Below are positions 10,386-21,847 of a stretch of 64,000 bases of DNA, one piece after another. The notes below the pieces were generated by a model that was not told where the DNA came from, did not search any database, and saw nothing but the letters and a program-made list of their open reading frames with translations. Origin of the DNA: Aurelia coerulea. Taxonomy: Eukaryota; Cnidaria; Scyphozoa; Semaeostomeae; Ulmaridae. Within the stretch, counting starts at the first letter, position 1. The number at the start of each line of letters is the position of its first letter. The translations under genes and the position numbers were made by a program. The DNA is taken from the NCBI GenBank assembly GCA_039566865.1, contig CM076959.1, positions 1,843,501 to 1,907,500 on the forward strand. The letters are read 5' to 3'.

Positions 10386-12177
10386 TATCATGGGACTGCT
10401 TGAGGCTGTTGGGGGGCTATCATTTATTTCTATGACACAAGGAATAGCTCTTTTTGGGGTAGAGCTCATTCCTGGTGACTCTAGAATTGTTTAGCTGTAG
10501 CACAGTTCTTGGTCTTGAGCGAAACTCATCATTCCGAACGTATTGTTCTTGTCATCGTCATTAAAGGAGTGTTTGACATTTCATTCTGCATCCACTTCAT
10601 GAATGGAAGACATTCCAGCTTTTTCTACAATTGAAATTTTGGTTTCACAGCTGTGGACAACCACGCCTTGGTAGAATAGCTGCAAGAATGAATCAATTTG
10701 CTGTTTTTGCTTTCAAACCAAACAGCAAAATGTCACCGATCAAAGCGGCGTGAAGGTTTTCTACTTATTCCACTGTACACACATTGTCCCTTGACTTGGT
10801 GATATACGCCCTGTCAGTCCCAGGCTCCAGGCGAACATTCGTCATGAAGTATGAATTGCATTCAGTGCATGTGTTTACAACTCATTTCCAGAGGAAAAAC
10901 TTTACTGATCCTGTGTTATCTCCCACATGAACACCTGACCCCCAACATAGCCAGCTTCTGTTGTACGTTGCACTGTTCCCATAACTTTTGTGGCAATTCA
11001 CTGGACCGTTATTAATTCATTGTTACTTCATTTGGAATTGTCTGCATTGTCAATTGGCTCCATTGATTTTGTTGGTGGAGGAAGGAGAGCTTGTTATCAA
11101 TCACAGTAATTGATATTCTGTCATGTCATTGAAAACTATGAAATATTCTCTGGAACAGCTAGAATGCCCAACATCAGTTATTTATTGGTGTTTCATTGTT
11201 GCGATACTTTTTAAAGTCCAATGGTTACTTTGGAGAATAACAAACAGCTCTCATGCTTCTGTCAGTCACTAAAATTTTAAACAGAACGTATTTTATATGC
11301 CAACGCTGAGCAGTCTTCGCATGCAACACCAACTCTATATTTCTTCTTTTTAAAATTGATCAATTATATTTCTAATTTACATCAGAAAGTGTGGTCATAC
11401 TATTATTCACAAACAACCAACTAAATACTCGTCCAGATTTCATTGTTTTTGCATTTCCAATATCCGATACCAGGCTGTGGTAAAAAACCTGTCACAAACT
11501 TTTGCATTGCAGACATAAATCTGGGTATAAATTTGTCAATATAGTTGAATAGAATTCCCTTCCTGAATATTCCTGTACATCCTCCAGCAATTTTGTTTCC
11601 TTTTAAGTTTTTAAGATCGTAAATATGCTGCTTTCATTGTATTTGTACTTATTAAATTGACAATTTTGTATGTAGTAAAAATTATGGCTCTCCTCATAAC
11701 ACGCATCAATGGGATAAATCAAACAAGAACACAATTCAGTATACTAAGAGCCAATTTTGAATTTGGCGCAGTTAGGCTCTTTTTCAACCAGCTCAGCAAA
11801 TGCTGCTCGTTTTGTCTCCAGGTCAAACTTCCATGACTTTGGCCAACCAAATATCTGGCTTCTTTGCAGTTAATGCACTACTCTTGCAGTTGATGCACCA
11901 AATATCTGACCGAGTTGATGCAACAATCTAATGAACACAATGAGCATCATCAGCACTGGCAGACATGCTTTGCTATTTTAAACCAAAGTTTTGGGCTATT
12001 TCTTCTTAGAGTGCAACTTTTCCAATCTGGGTTAGATGTGGAGACCTTTTTGTGTTCTAGTGTATCCTGTGCCTCTTGTCAGAGTATGATGCCAAGCGAC
12101 TGATTGATGTCTTTGTTACTGTCTTCTGGTTTTGGCGTGTGTTTTCTGGTTTTGATATGGGATCCGTTTTTTTTTTG
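10386..12177. other. Gene-free interval
   Basis: Only short frames occur. No transposase motif, long inverted repeat or microsatellite of note was seen by eye. Confidence 0.4.
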
Positions 12178-12410
12178 TTGGAAAACTAGGCCAATGATGA
12201 AAATTTTTATTGTTTCCCAAACTTTAAGTTCATAGGGTATGCTATTTTGGAAAAATAGGCCAATTGTGAAAATTCTTATTTTTTCCAAAACTTTAAGGTC
12301 ATGAGCTTTGCTTCTTTGAAAAAATGAGTTCATTTTGAAAATTCTTATTTTTTCTCAAACTTCAAGGTCATAGTCTTCCATTTTTTGGCGAAAGTCGCTG
12401 ATTCTGAACA
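12178..12410. repeat. Tandem repeat, about 69 bp, three and a half copies
   Basis: Units begin with TTGGAAAA or a close variant at about 12178, 12247, 12316 and 12385. They share GAAAATTCTTATTTTTTC and CTTCAAGGTCATAG-like blocks. Divergence between units is moderate. Confidence 0.8.
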
Positions 12411-12625
12411 TTTTTGTGCGCTGATGGTTCATTTTATCAATTTCAGTAGAAAACAAAAAGACACATGAAACGCGTTTGAACTTCAGTGTGAATCGAACTA
12501 AAAATGACAATAACATAGAAACGGTAAATATCAATGCTTATGCTAGCATATCAAGCAAAATTATATCTGAATGAAAAGTTATTAGTTGTAATGTTCAGCA
12601 ATATGGGTCAGCATGTTGTCAAATG

Positions 12626-12977
12626 TTACTGCTGTTTGCAGGCCAAAGCGTTCCTGCCATAGATATTCGTCCAAGTATGAGGGAACCATGTGCAGCCTTG
12701 AACCATACCAGCCTTGAGTTTTTGTTTCCCCCTGGACCAATATGCTTCAACCCCGTGGGTGTGCACACCAGTGACAGGGTTGACACAATTATCTGTGTGT
12801 ATGACTCTCGTGCCCATAGCCGATGTTTGGCAAGTTATTATAAGCTTGCCAACCGTCTGAATATATCATTGTTCCGGGACGAACATATCGCTGTATGATA
12901 GGCAATAGTGTGGGTGCAAATATGGCAGTGGGGGTGATCGTAACACTTTTATAAACCATATGATATTTTAAAACCAA
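12626..12977 (-). pseudogene. Merlin/ISXO2-like transposase fragment
   Basis: Two minus-strand frames (12977-12789 and 12817-12626) read through a single frameshift near 12795-12810. The first has RYVRPGTMIYSDGWQAYNNL and the second VNPVTGVHTHGVEAYWSRGK. In the IS1016/ISXO2 group, which includes eukaryotic Merlin elements, these positions correspond to the second catalytic Asp (SDGW) and the conserved HT...E/W...K block. The N-terminal part with the first Asp is not seen, so this is a truncated, frameshifted copy. Its composition is less AT-rich than the flanks. The eukaryotic context favours Merlin over bacterial contamination. Confidence 0.75.
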
Positions 12978-13072
12978 ATATTGGACAATGACTATGGTGC
13001 CATCTGGCAGGCTGCAGTTTCTTATGGGTCAGTTTCTTGGTGGTGGGGTAATACTTTATTGTTGTTGGATAA

Positions 13073-13624
13073 TCACCTAAAAGCAATACTGGACCAAGAG
13101 AAAATGAGCAGCCTAACCTGGCTCTGTGATTTGATTATCAGGTCATAATTGATCCCAATGTTGACACGTATCATCGCGCAATTGTCGACGTCCACTGCGT
13201 CCATAGCTGACACCTCAACACGGTAATGGGAACTGTACAGCTTGATGAGCGCCCTGGTGTTGGTGCTTATATCGTATCGCTTTTTTACTAAACCCCAGTC
13301 AACTTGGGATTTCTCATTCCGTTGATTCTCCACGGAGAATACCATATTGCCTTGTTCATCTATAACGAGAGTGACATCGTAATGGATTCCTGGCTGCACG
13401 TAGCGAACTGTATGCATGTCAATCTCCAGTGCCCTTCCATCCCTTGTGGTTGCCCGCATCTCAGCCCGTACACCTGCTTGAAATGATACGCGTCCTCTTC
13501 TTTTTGGAGGTATACGGACATTTCTTGCTGGAATGTCACTTCCAACTGCCAGGAGACATTCAATGCTCAGTTTGTTATCAATCAGAAAGACTGCTTTGGA
13601 GCAATAATTGTATGAAATCCACAA
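13073..13624 (-). CDS. Unrecognised 183-codon frame, beta-rich, composition unlike its flanks
   Basis: The frame is open for 183 codons with protein-like composition: charged turns (PPKRRGR, TRDGRALE) alternate with hydrophobic strands (YDVTLVIDEQGNMVFSVEN, ALIKLYSS). This suggests one beta-rich domain of about 130 residues. There is no signal peptide, membrane segment or nucleic-acid motif that I recognise. The first 15 or so codons may not belong, since no start is convincing. It lies between the Merlin-like fragment and a LINE endonuclease that ends abruptly at 13653. It could be cargo or a second gene of one of these elements, or an exon of a host gene. I do not assign a function. Confidence 0.45.
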   Translation of the reverse strand: MWISYNYCSKAVFLIDNKLSIECLLAVGSDIPARNVRIPPKRRGRVSFQAGVRAEMRATTRDGRALEIDMHTVRYVQPGIHYDVTLVIDEQGNMVFSVENQRNEKSQVDWGLVKKRYDISTNTRALIKLYSSHYRVEVSAMDAVDVDNCAMIRVNIGINYDLIIKSQSQVRLLIFSWSSIAFR

Positions 13625-13652
13625 ATTGCAATGAGATCAATGTTCATAGTTT

Positions 13653-14279
13653 TCAAAAACTAGTTCTAGCGTTGAAATCACCCATGATCAAACATCGTCC
13701 TAGTTTTTCATATTCAGCGCATTCCTCTCGTAATGAGTCATAGTTTAGTGAAAGACCACCTTTGAACCAAATAGAGTCCACCGGAGGAATGTATGCGAAG
13801 CAGATAATTAAATCTTGGGAAAAGTTACAGCACTCCTTATCTAATTTACACCAAGCTCTGTACGAATTTGCCGACAAGATTTTCAATTTGTTTATAAGTG
13901 TTTTATGGACCAAAACGGAAATACCACCCAAAGATCTGCCTCTGTTACTGTTGCGAGCATCTAGTTGTTGGAATTCGGTAAAATCATCATCCCAGTTAAA
14001 CAGATCCCCATCATTTTTATCACGCCAAGTTTCAGTAAAACAAGTGATATTATTATTGGAAAGAATTTTGTGAGTAATTTTGGAATTTACCGACTTAATT
14101 CTCTCAACTTTCTCATGTTTTAGGCCGTTGATGTTCCAAAAACATATTCTAAGTCCATCTTTGTTCAATTTAAAACTATTATTATGATTACCAGGGTTCA
14201 CAATTTGAATGTTCTTAGTTACACCTCCTACAGATGGGAATATGCTACTAACTGATGACAAAGCAACATCACCGTTCAA
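13653..14279 (-). pseudogene. Non-LTR retrotransposon endonuclease domain (ORF2 start), truncated
   Basis: About 200 codons show an APE-type endonuclease fold. ICFWNINGL corresponds to the N-terminal strand with its metal-binding Asn. TETW has the catalytic Glu, and LIMGDFNA has the Asp/Asn pair. In LINEs this domain nicks the target to prime reverse transcription. The frame follows the ORF1 remnant on the same strand, the normal order of LINE genes. Similarity stops just after GDFNART at 13653 and the His-containing C-terminal motif and RT are missing, so it is a broken 5-prime portion. Confidence 0.85.
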
Positions 14280-14306
14280 AGGATTGAGGCCTTCTTGGCA
14301 AAGATC

Positions 14307-14981
14307 CTAGCTGTTTCTAGGATGGGAAGTTACTTTAATGACATCATCGTGACAATTAATAGTATTAATAGGTTCACTACCAACCTGTTTATACCTCAGT
14401 TTGCCATCGATAGTCCAAACTGATTCAAGGCCAAGTTCATACTTCCTAGAAACTAGCTCATTCAGCAAGGCCTTCACACAACCAGCGAGATCTTCGTGGA
14501 TGGAAATTTTCTTTGCTTTCTTCTCGTCTCTAATTACCCCCACTTTGGTCTTGTGCGACAAACATTTAACAAGTATGGCACGTGGCTTGCCATCATCACG
14601 ATTCCTCCCTACCCTGTGCACGATCTCCATTTCCGTTTTTTCAACTTACACCCCAATCTCTTCCTTAGTTACATCGATCGTCTTTTGCTCAATGTCCTCA
14701 GCCTCATGTTCAGGTACTCCAAAGACACGGAAGGATGTTTTTCAGCTGTATTGCTCCTGGCGCATTTGTTCAAACTGAAGGCGCTTGATGCTGTCATATT
14801 GCCAGTCAATGGCATCCTTCAAACCTTCAATCGATTCACAATTCTCCGTTTGCCCTTTTCTTAGTACAGTAACTTCATCGCGGAGACCAGCTACGTCGTT
14901 TTCAATATTGTCCAGCCTTGCTTTAATCCCATCTTGATTTGTTTTTATTTTTTCTTGACCCTCTTGCAGTTTTGAGAGCAT
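14307..14981 (-). pseudogene. Non-LTR retrotransposon ORF1, frameshifted
   Basis: The frame at 14981-14742 encodes a coiled coil (heptads through LQEGQEKIKTNQDGIKARL). The frame at 14630-14307 encodes an RRM/CTD-like stretch with IVHRVGRNRDDGKPRAILVK. This is the layout of LINE ORF1 RNA-binding proteins. The frames are offset, so at least one indel separates them near 14700. The stop at 14307 is close to the ORF2 endonuclease frame, which supports one bicistronic element. Confidence 0.75.
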
Positions 14982-14984
14982 GTT

Positions 14985-16327
14985 GAGAATTTCCCCATTA
15001 CCAGTATTGCTAACTTTATCCAGATCGATTTTGTCGGCATTTCGTTTCTAGTAGATGCTTTAGATTTTGCCATTTCTTGAGATGTTCTATGAGGTATCAG
15101 TTATAAATTTTCCTTTGAAGTACCGCAAAACAAAAATGCGTCCACCTCCTCCATCATTATAGATTATAAAGAACCAACTTCAGAAATTTTCGCTTGAACA
15201 AAAATCTTGAAAATATTTTTTGAAAGTCCACAAAATTCCCCAAAACATGTGGTTAGAGTAATCTAATCAGTACTGCATTGGCCTTAACATGACACATTGA
15301 TGTTATGAAACAATTTAGTTTCATTTTTTTATCCATACTTTATTGGGCACAGTTTCAAGGCACTAGCTAGTAAATTGCCAGCATTTATGCATTAAAAGAT
15401 ATAATTACCGAAAAATGTGGGTACATCATTTCTTATACATCAACAAATGACAGTTGTGGGATTTTGAAGCAATTATACTTTATGGAATGTAAGTTTTCTG
15501 TAAGTGAACTGGGTCGCGTTTGAATTGTTTATACAGTTTTGAGTTTGGAAAGGATTTAGGTCAAAAGGAAAGTTATTGGAACCATGTTTAAACTCTTCTG
15601 TGATGTGGCAGGTATTGGTATTTCAGAAGTAAAAGAAATATTTCAACTTCAAAAGGTCGCTTGGAATGCTCTGTTTGTTTGCTGAGTTTCCTTCTTAAAA
15701 GAAACCATGGAAAACTAAAGAAGGTTTCTAAGGAACTTGAAACAACACTCTTTCAACGAAAAATTCCACATCAATGAAGCAAAGCGCCAATATAATTTCA
15801 TTGAAATTTAGAACAGAGAGCAATAATGGCATCATTCCACCGTAAAGAATCATTTGTTTTCTTCAGTATGAACACCATGGAGATAGGAAATTCATGATGA
15901 GCAATGAAAAAGGATAACACGTTTCACTGCTGAAAAGCACTGTAACATATGAAACCATCGCTTCGATGTAATAAATTCACACATAACACTCGGCATAGAC
16001 AAAATTCTCTAAACCTACCCTTGAGCTCATCCGATGTAACAAAAATAGCAGAAATGGTAGTATTATATGAGGAAACATCGATATTCTGTTCTCTCTTTGA
16101 GAGTGATGACGCTCTGGTGTTAAGGCAGGGTCCTATCATATGTTGGTACTTAATGGCGAATGAAATGGAGGGGAATGGAATGGGGGAATGGAACTGGGAA
16201 AGCTCTAGGAATAGAAAAGGTATACAGTAAATAAATAAGCCAAGTATAGCATATGTAAGGCCGAAGCCAGTGGGGGGGGCTGGGGGGCGGAGCACCCCCC
16301 CCCCCAGAAGGCCATTTGTCGGAAATT
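14985..16327. other. Gene-free interval with a GC-rich patch
   Basis: Mostly AT-rich sequence without recognised genes. At 16270-16310 there is CAGTGGGGGGGGCTGGGG followed by a run of C ending in CAG. This looks like a short foldback or the end of a CAGTGG-type MITE, but I could not pair it with a partner. Confidence 0.4.
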
Positions 16328-16672
16328 TTACTCTAACTGTCGGATTTTTGTTGTTGTTATTTTATTGTTGGAATATTTACCAGTAGCTAGACATTTTTCA
16401 CAAATTATACACATTGGTTCAACAATCAAATGATCAAAGATTTTTATCATTGAGATAGAGATGTTGTTGCAGCCATAGACCTTTTTAGTATCCAATGAAC
16501 AAATGATTCTACAAACTTTTTCCCTATTGAGCAGTCTAATTCGGCCACTCTGCATCTCGAAATTTGATGAATGCTCTATTGTTTCTATATGAGCTTGTTT
16601 CCTTGTTTCTTTTCTGGTCAACATATACGTTTGGATTGAAGAAAACTGCTCTTTGTGCATCCTGCTTTTCAT
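16328..16672 (-). pseudogene. LINE reverse transcriptase N-terminal fragment
   Basis: The segment YGCNNISISMIKIFDHLIVE followed by PMCIICEKCLATGKY matches the region just upstream of the RT fingers in CR1/L2/Jockey-type LINEs. There the pattern is K..G.D.IS..M.K followed by a block ending in G..P..WK. The frame diverges after NN at about 16380, so an indel or truncation removes the RT core. The first 50 residues are charged and could be the preceding linker. It is on the same strand as the LINE at 13.6-15 kb but the RT core is absent between them, so they may be separate insertions. Confidence 0.7.
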
Positions 16673-17271
16673 AGTACTTTTGTTCTAAGACTCTTCTACT
16701 GGCAGTTGACAATTTCTTTGCTGGTCTGGGTTCTCACCAGTCTCTTCAACTGTGAATTGCTTTGTCAGACATTTTGTGAATTGCTTCGTCAGACACTTTA
16801 ACATTGCATGAGGAATGCTGCATAGCTCCTTCCCAAAGACCATCAACAAATTTTCAAACAAATTTTTTATAAGTAAAAAACCCTCTATGTACTCTTAAAT
16901 TCGTTTATCACAGCAAAAGGTTGTGATACAGGCATTGTAAAAATTCATTGCACCTGCTGTTCCCAAATGGAACAATAGGACGAAATGGGTTAAAGTTTGC
17001 CACCATCCCCATGAAAATCTGTTGAAAAATGATGGAACTATGACCTTCAGGAGACCAAATTTGCCCGATTACTGAAACCAGCGGTCGGCCATTTTGGCTT
17101 ACTATTTTGCAGCAATAAATAGGTTCATGCATTAAAAATGAAACAGCAGCCTCCCATGTCATAGCTCTCCTGAAAATTCCGATAATCCTCGGAGATTTCC
17201 ACTATTGGACAAAATTGCAAACTGACCCAAAGTCACTTTTTTCTTCAGAGTTGTCCAAATTTTGGGGAGTC
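16673..17271. other. Gene-free interval
   Basis: I see no supported feature; the 84-codon minus frame at 16908-17162 has no recognisable motif. Confidence 0.35.
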
Positions 17272-17498
17272 CCTAATTCAAGATTCAAGATCCAAGATCC
17301 AATGATCCGGAATTCAAGATCCAGAATGAAACACCCTAATTCAAGATCCAGAATTCAAGATTCAAAATGAAACACCCTAATTTAAGATCCGGAATTCAAG
17401 ATTCAAGATCCAAGATCCCAAGATCCGGAATTCAAGATCCAGAATGAAACACCCTAATTCAAGATCCAGAATTCAAGATTCAAAATGAAACACCCTTA
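17272..17498. repeat. Tandem satellite built from AATTCAAGATCC units
   Basis: Words AATTCAAGATCCAGAATTCA, TTCAAGATTCAAGATCCAAG and AATGAAACACCCTAA alternate. They form about four units ending in GAAACACCCT, at about 17336, 17380, 17458 and 17494. A longer period of about 120 bp is visible because every second unit has the additional AAGATCCAAGATCC stretch. Confidence 0.85.
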
Positions 17499-19463
17499 GT
17501 TAGATTCTCTATGAAATGTATATAATTTGGGGGGAGGGGGGGTTGTAAAATAAAAGTAAAATGACTATTATAACCGTAAAAGGGAATTAACAAAAATTAA
17601 TAACAAAGTGTAATTTATCAAAACTTACCAGCTTGCTTAAGTAGCAAGAAAAATGTAGGTCCAAATCTAAATATTCGGAAATTAACGAGAAGCTAAATCC
17701 AATTAATTGTTGTCTCTTCTCAGTAATCCAAACATTGTTCCTGGTATCCTGTTTCCTTGGTGCAGACAGCATTGTACCAAATAAAGCAAAGCGAATATTG
17801 GCCAGGAAGATGAAGAAGCCACTCATCATGTTTAGATGCGAGATATGAGTCATTTTAGCATTTCGCTCACAAGGTGCTCTTTATCAAGCAAGGATGAGTA
17901 AGACCTAATAACTCAATACTTAACATAAGAGTAGTTTTCAGTTAGAAATTAGCAGTGTAGTCCCTAAAACACAATAACCTATTAACGTCTTCAAAAATCT
18001 TTAAGACCAGTCAATGTGTTACAAAAATTGCAGTGCTCTTTTAGAAGTAAAGAAACCCACAAACAAAGATCAGATTAAGAGGAACTCAAGAGCTTAAAGG
18101 TCTTCCAGTATTTGAAGTAGCTCTCAGCTCAAAATTTGCAGAGAGCTTTACATGTGTCCTTCAACGGTATATCCTTTAAAGGTGTCCTTCAAAGGTGTCC
18201 TTCAAAATGTTCGAATAGTTACAAGTAGAAATGAAACTGTCAGGAAAAATAAACTTTAAAATCAATTAAATTAGAAGATGAGTGAACAGTTATCATGCAC
18301 TCGATGTGTTTAAAGCAAAGTAGAATTAGTGGTAAAAGAATGAAGCCAATCAGCAGTTTTGAGAGTCCTGAGTGTTGGTTTGCCAGACTTAGCCCTGTTA
18401 TCACAACTGGTTTCCATAGCCAAGAGAAAACCGCAGGTTTGGATTTGCCATATTCCCTGTACCTTTTCTCAAAAATAAAATTTTAGCAACCAAAAGGTAT
18501 TTATACAGCTCCATGTGCCCAATGGCCTGACGCAATTGGCTGAAATTTGGCAGGCAGAAAAAAAGCATAGGGGGACCAAAGGGTGTTTCACTTTTGAGAC
18601 AAATTGCATGGCCCAAATTTAATATTTGAATGAATCTCACAACGAGGGCAGGGGACAAAGGGCAAAATTGCTTTATTAATTATTGTGAAGCTAAGGCAGG
18701 TAAAGGAAATTTGAGACACCCTTTGCTAGATGAATGTGTTGAGAATGCAAACATGCCATTGAGATTCATACGAAACTTATCTGGGGGGACAAGAACGTTC
18801 TAGAAGGGGGAAGGTCAAATTTTCACGCTTTCACAGGTATAACACACAATTTTTCGGTATTTGTATTCTTTTAGGCCCATAAATACTCCCCATTTTGTGA
18901 CAAATCGAATGATGTACCGGGTGTCTCAGAAAAAAGTACCCCCTTTTGACTGGAAATAGGAACTAAGCAATAAGATATCATTGCTCCTCGACATCACAGC
19001 TAAATTTATCAATGTTTAACTTATATGCACGTACTTTGCATTTAGAAATCGTCCACCAAACACCGGAGATACAGATTCGCAAAGTACAAATTTACAGTGC
19101 ATCCAAAACCAGATGTTTTGAAAAAGGGCCTAGTCATGATTTGTATCGTGGACATTTTTCAAAGCACCTGTAGATTTTAAGTTTCCGTGTTTTGCTTTTG
19201 AAAAGAATGAAAGATGCATGGAAATGGCGCTGATTAAACAAATATAGTAAAAATGTGGTAAGAGTGATAAAGTTGTGCCACATCTCCAAAATAAGCGTGC
19301 ATGTGCTCCTTTTCCTCTTCTTTAATACAAAACACTTGGGATCGAATGCAATGCAAGGACCATTTCCTCAAAAGAAAAGTCACTTCAAGAACAATTGAAG
19401 TAATTTAAGTTAGACATCTTTTCAAAAATAAAAAGTAAAGGTCAAAGTCTAAAATTTGACTGA
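17499..19463. other. Gene-free interval with a mariner-like end motif near 18918
   Basis: No gene was recognised. TACCGGGTGTCTCAGAAAAA at about 18916 resembles a Tc1/mariner-type terminus; a very similar sequence in reverse occurs near 46770-46795. At 18170-18205 the phrase GGTGTCCTTCAAA is repeated two to three times. Confidence 0.45.
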
Positions 19464-19700
19464 GACAGGATGTGGCGAGGCTTTCTCCTTGATCAAGGGT
19501 TATAAATGCACGAGATGCGCCACCAGGATACATCGCCATTTAAGTGTTCTGTTGATGGCTGTGGAAAAGAATTTGTGCACTAGCACCTACTCAAATGGCA
19601 TATGTTGTGTCATACTTCCACGAAAGAAGAAGAATGTGCCAACCGTGGGAAGAAATTTGCCTGTAAGCATAACTTGGCAAGACACAAGAAGAAGTGGAAG
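19464..19700 (+). pseudogene. Degenerate C2H2 zinc-finger fragment
   Basis: In the frame beginning near 19514 the sequence reads FKCSVDGCGKEFVH, then a stop (TAG at about 19579), then HLLKWHMLCH. Further on it reads GKKFACKHNLARHKKKW. These are C2H2 patterns (C..D.CGK.F...L..H...H and GK.F....L..H). A further partial finger, TGCGEAFSLIKGYKC, precedes them in another frame. The frame changes and internal stop mark it as decayed. It could derive from a host zinc-finger gene or from a transposase with fingers. Confidence 0.5.
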
Positions 19701-20731
19701 GGAATGTCTGCCAACCCTACCATTTTCAGAATGAGTATTCTTTTAGAATTTTTCTCTGCAAAGTCTACCAAATCAAATGTTTTCAGAATGTGCACTCTTT
19801 GGTAGCTGACATTTTTCTCTGCGAAATCTACCATTTTCAGACTTTGCAGACTTCAGATGCCCAAAAGAATAGGCCCTAAATATCTAACCAAATCATAAGT
19901 ACCTACTCTTCTTCCAACTGCAGCACTCTCTCCTTGTTGAGATGCCCGAACAGAATGAAGCGGCAAATCATATTGAAGCGGTCTGATGAAGCATGTTGCG
20001 CTTCTTAGTGGAAAGTCGTACTTCAAGTACCAGACCGAGTATCCTCTGTACGGTATTGTAATAGTTTCCAACCGTGCACTACCATTACTCCTCATCCCAG
20101 ACCGCTATAACATGAACCCACCAGCACCTTCCAACTTGGGATAGGCATCCTCTAAGTCTGCTCAATGTGTTGATGGTCTCCATTCTTATTTAATGTTACC
20201 ACTTTCTCTCCAAGGTCAGCCCCTTTCCACGAATCTTCAAGCTCCAAGGCCAGACTCTGTTAAAGACAGTGTGAATATTTGGTCCTTAAACCATGGGTTC
20301 TATGAAGATACAATGTTAGCCTTTGGCCTAGTTTGGCCTAAAATGTCCAAAAATCAACAATATTCGCAACAAACCTCCTTTCCTTTGTTAATTAAAGTAT
20401 GCTTAGCATCAATAAGATGATAAAACCACCATGTTTGCTCTTCTTAGGTGTTCATCTGCTATCTTATAATCGAAAATATTCAAACACGCTGCAAAAGCAG
20501 CCACCATGCGACAGCTTACACAGTTAGGCCTATCACATGTAAAATGCTCCTCCAGGAGGGAAACCGTTTGGAGGAGCAACCAAGAGGAAGGAACAGGGTA
20601 AAACACCACAGCTTTCAACAGTAAAGCTCCGCAGTAGAGAGCTCGTAACGCTGCCATGACCATATTGGACAGTTCTCGTTGTCGAGTAGGGGGATTGCGC
20701 GCCAAATTCAAGAACTGTATCATCTACAAAC
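19701..20731. other. Gene-free interval
   Basis: The words CAGAATG, TTTTTCTCTGC and CTACCATTTTCAGA recur imperfectly at 19725-19850. Otherwise only short frames were seen. A 104-codon minus frame at 20409-20723 has a few Cys residues but no pattern I recognise. Confidence 0.35.
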
Positions 20732-21270
20732 TATAATGGCGTCCAACAACAACAAGGAGAAATCAGGAGAAAGAAATGGAGCTTTGTGCAGGTAAGATAC
20801 TGCTTTTCGGTTGTTAATAAACAGATTGATGATAAAGAAAGAAACTAGAGAATAAAAATTAGAAATTATTGTCCATTCGATATTTTCCAATTACATTTAG
20901 TGCTGTTGACTCTGACAGTGAATAGGCCTATAAGCCAACTCTGGCACGACAATATGTAAGGAGCTTTCCTAATTACGACAAGGTTACAGATACGATTCAT
21001 TTGCCTGATACATGTACGCAAATGAAACTCCACCATCTCTTTTTTCTGACAGCAATCACAAGGAGATTATTCGGTCCTTGTTTGTTGAAGGAGAATCGTT
21101 TTCAGAAACGATCAGCGCAGCCTACCAGGCATATCACGAGAAGGCCATCCAATGTGGGAAAATACCTCTCAATAAAAATAACTTTGGCATCTTGTTGCAA
21201 TCTTCACGAAAATGCAAGTTTTACAAAAGTTACAGTGCGGGATCCAACTGGAACAACGAGAAAATGAGGT
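20732..21270 (+). pseudogene. Broken two-exon gene of unknown function
   Basis: An ATG at 20732 opens a 19-codon exon (MASNNNKEKSGERNGALC) ending at a strong donor, CAG|GTAAGA, at about 20790. After a possible acceptor near 20900 the frame resumes (SAVDSDSE) but meets TAG. It then continues open through QYVRSFPNYDKVTD, and a frameshift near 21010 leads into SDSNHKEIIRSLFVEGESF and on to EKMR, followed by GTTAGT, a plausible donor. The exon-intron logic suggests a real ancestor with one stop and one frameshift. It may be the 5-prime part of the P-like gene whose fragment resumes at 24851, beyond the inserted Harbinger element. Confidence 0.4.
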
Positions 21271-21292
21271 TAGTACGCAGATAAAACTTTGT

Positions 21293-21690
21293 TTAAAGTA
21301 ATACACGTATTTTTTTACAAGAAACTGCCCGTAAGAAACTCAACTTTCTGATCGCAACTCCAATAGTACTGGGAGAATAAAAGCTAAGAACCTTTTTTGA
21401 TAAAGGAAATCCTTCACATATTTTTATTTTATTTTCACTTGTTTCCCGTATCATGTTACTCGTAAGGCAATTAAGTAGAAAAACATTATTTTGAAATTTT
21501 CCGGAGGCCACAGTTAATGAGCATGATAATTGTTATGGATCCTTAAAGAAACTCGTAAGAAACTCTGAGTACTCAAATTTTGATAATTTTGATAAACTTC
21601 CAGTACGGGGCCAAATTCTTACTTTCTTATAAAAAATAGATGTACTTTCACTTGTTTCCTGTTTTATGATGCTCGTAAGGTATTGAGTAA
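21293..21690 (-). repeat. AT-rich dispersed repeat (AAGAAAC/AGTACT family)
   Basis: The segment containing AAGAAACTCGTAAGAAACTC and GAGTACTCAAA matches the reverse complement of 40280-40540. AGAAAC and AGTACT words also fill the MITEs at 41541-42872. These are probably related MITEs, although the ends of this copy are unclear. Confidence 0.65.
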
Positions 21691-21847
21691 TAGCGAACTT
21701 ACGATTGCACAACGCAGCCCACTACCACGACGGTGAGAGGCATGGCACTAGCGCAGCTGCGTAGTCTTTGCGCGCCAAGTGTTTAGATACGATCCGCTAA
21801 GACTACGGTGACTATTTGGCGCCACATTTCAAAAAGCTTTAATCAAC

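Noticed and set aside
12626..12977. Bacterial IS contamination
   Set aside because: It is frameshifted, embedded in AT-rich eukaryotic repeats, and Merlin elements with this transposase are known in animals.
14401..14864. Two plus-strand frames over 120 codons
   Set aside because: Both are antisense of the LINE ORF1 remnant.
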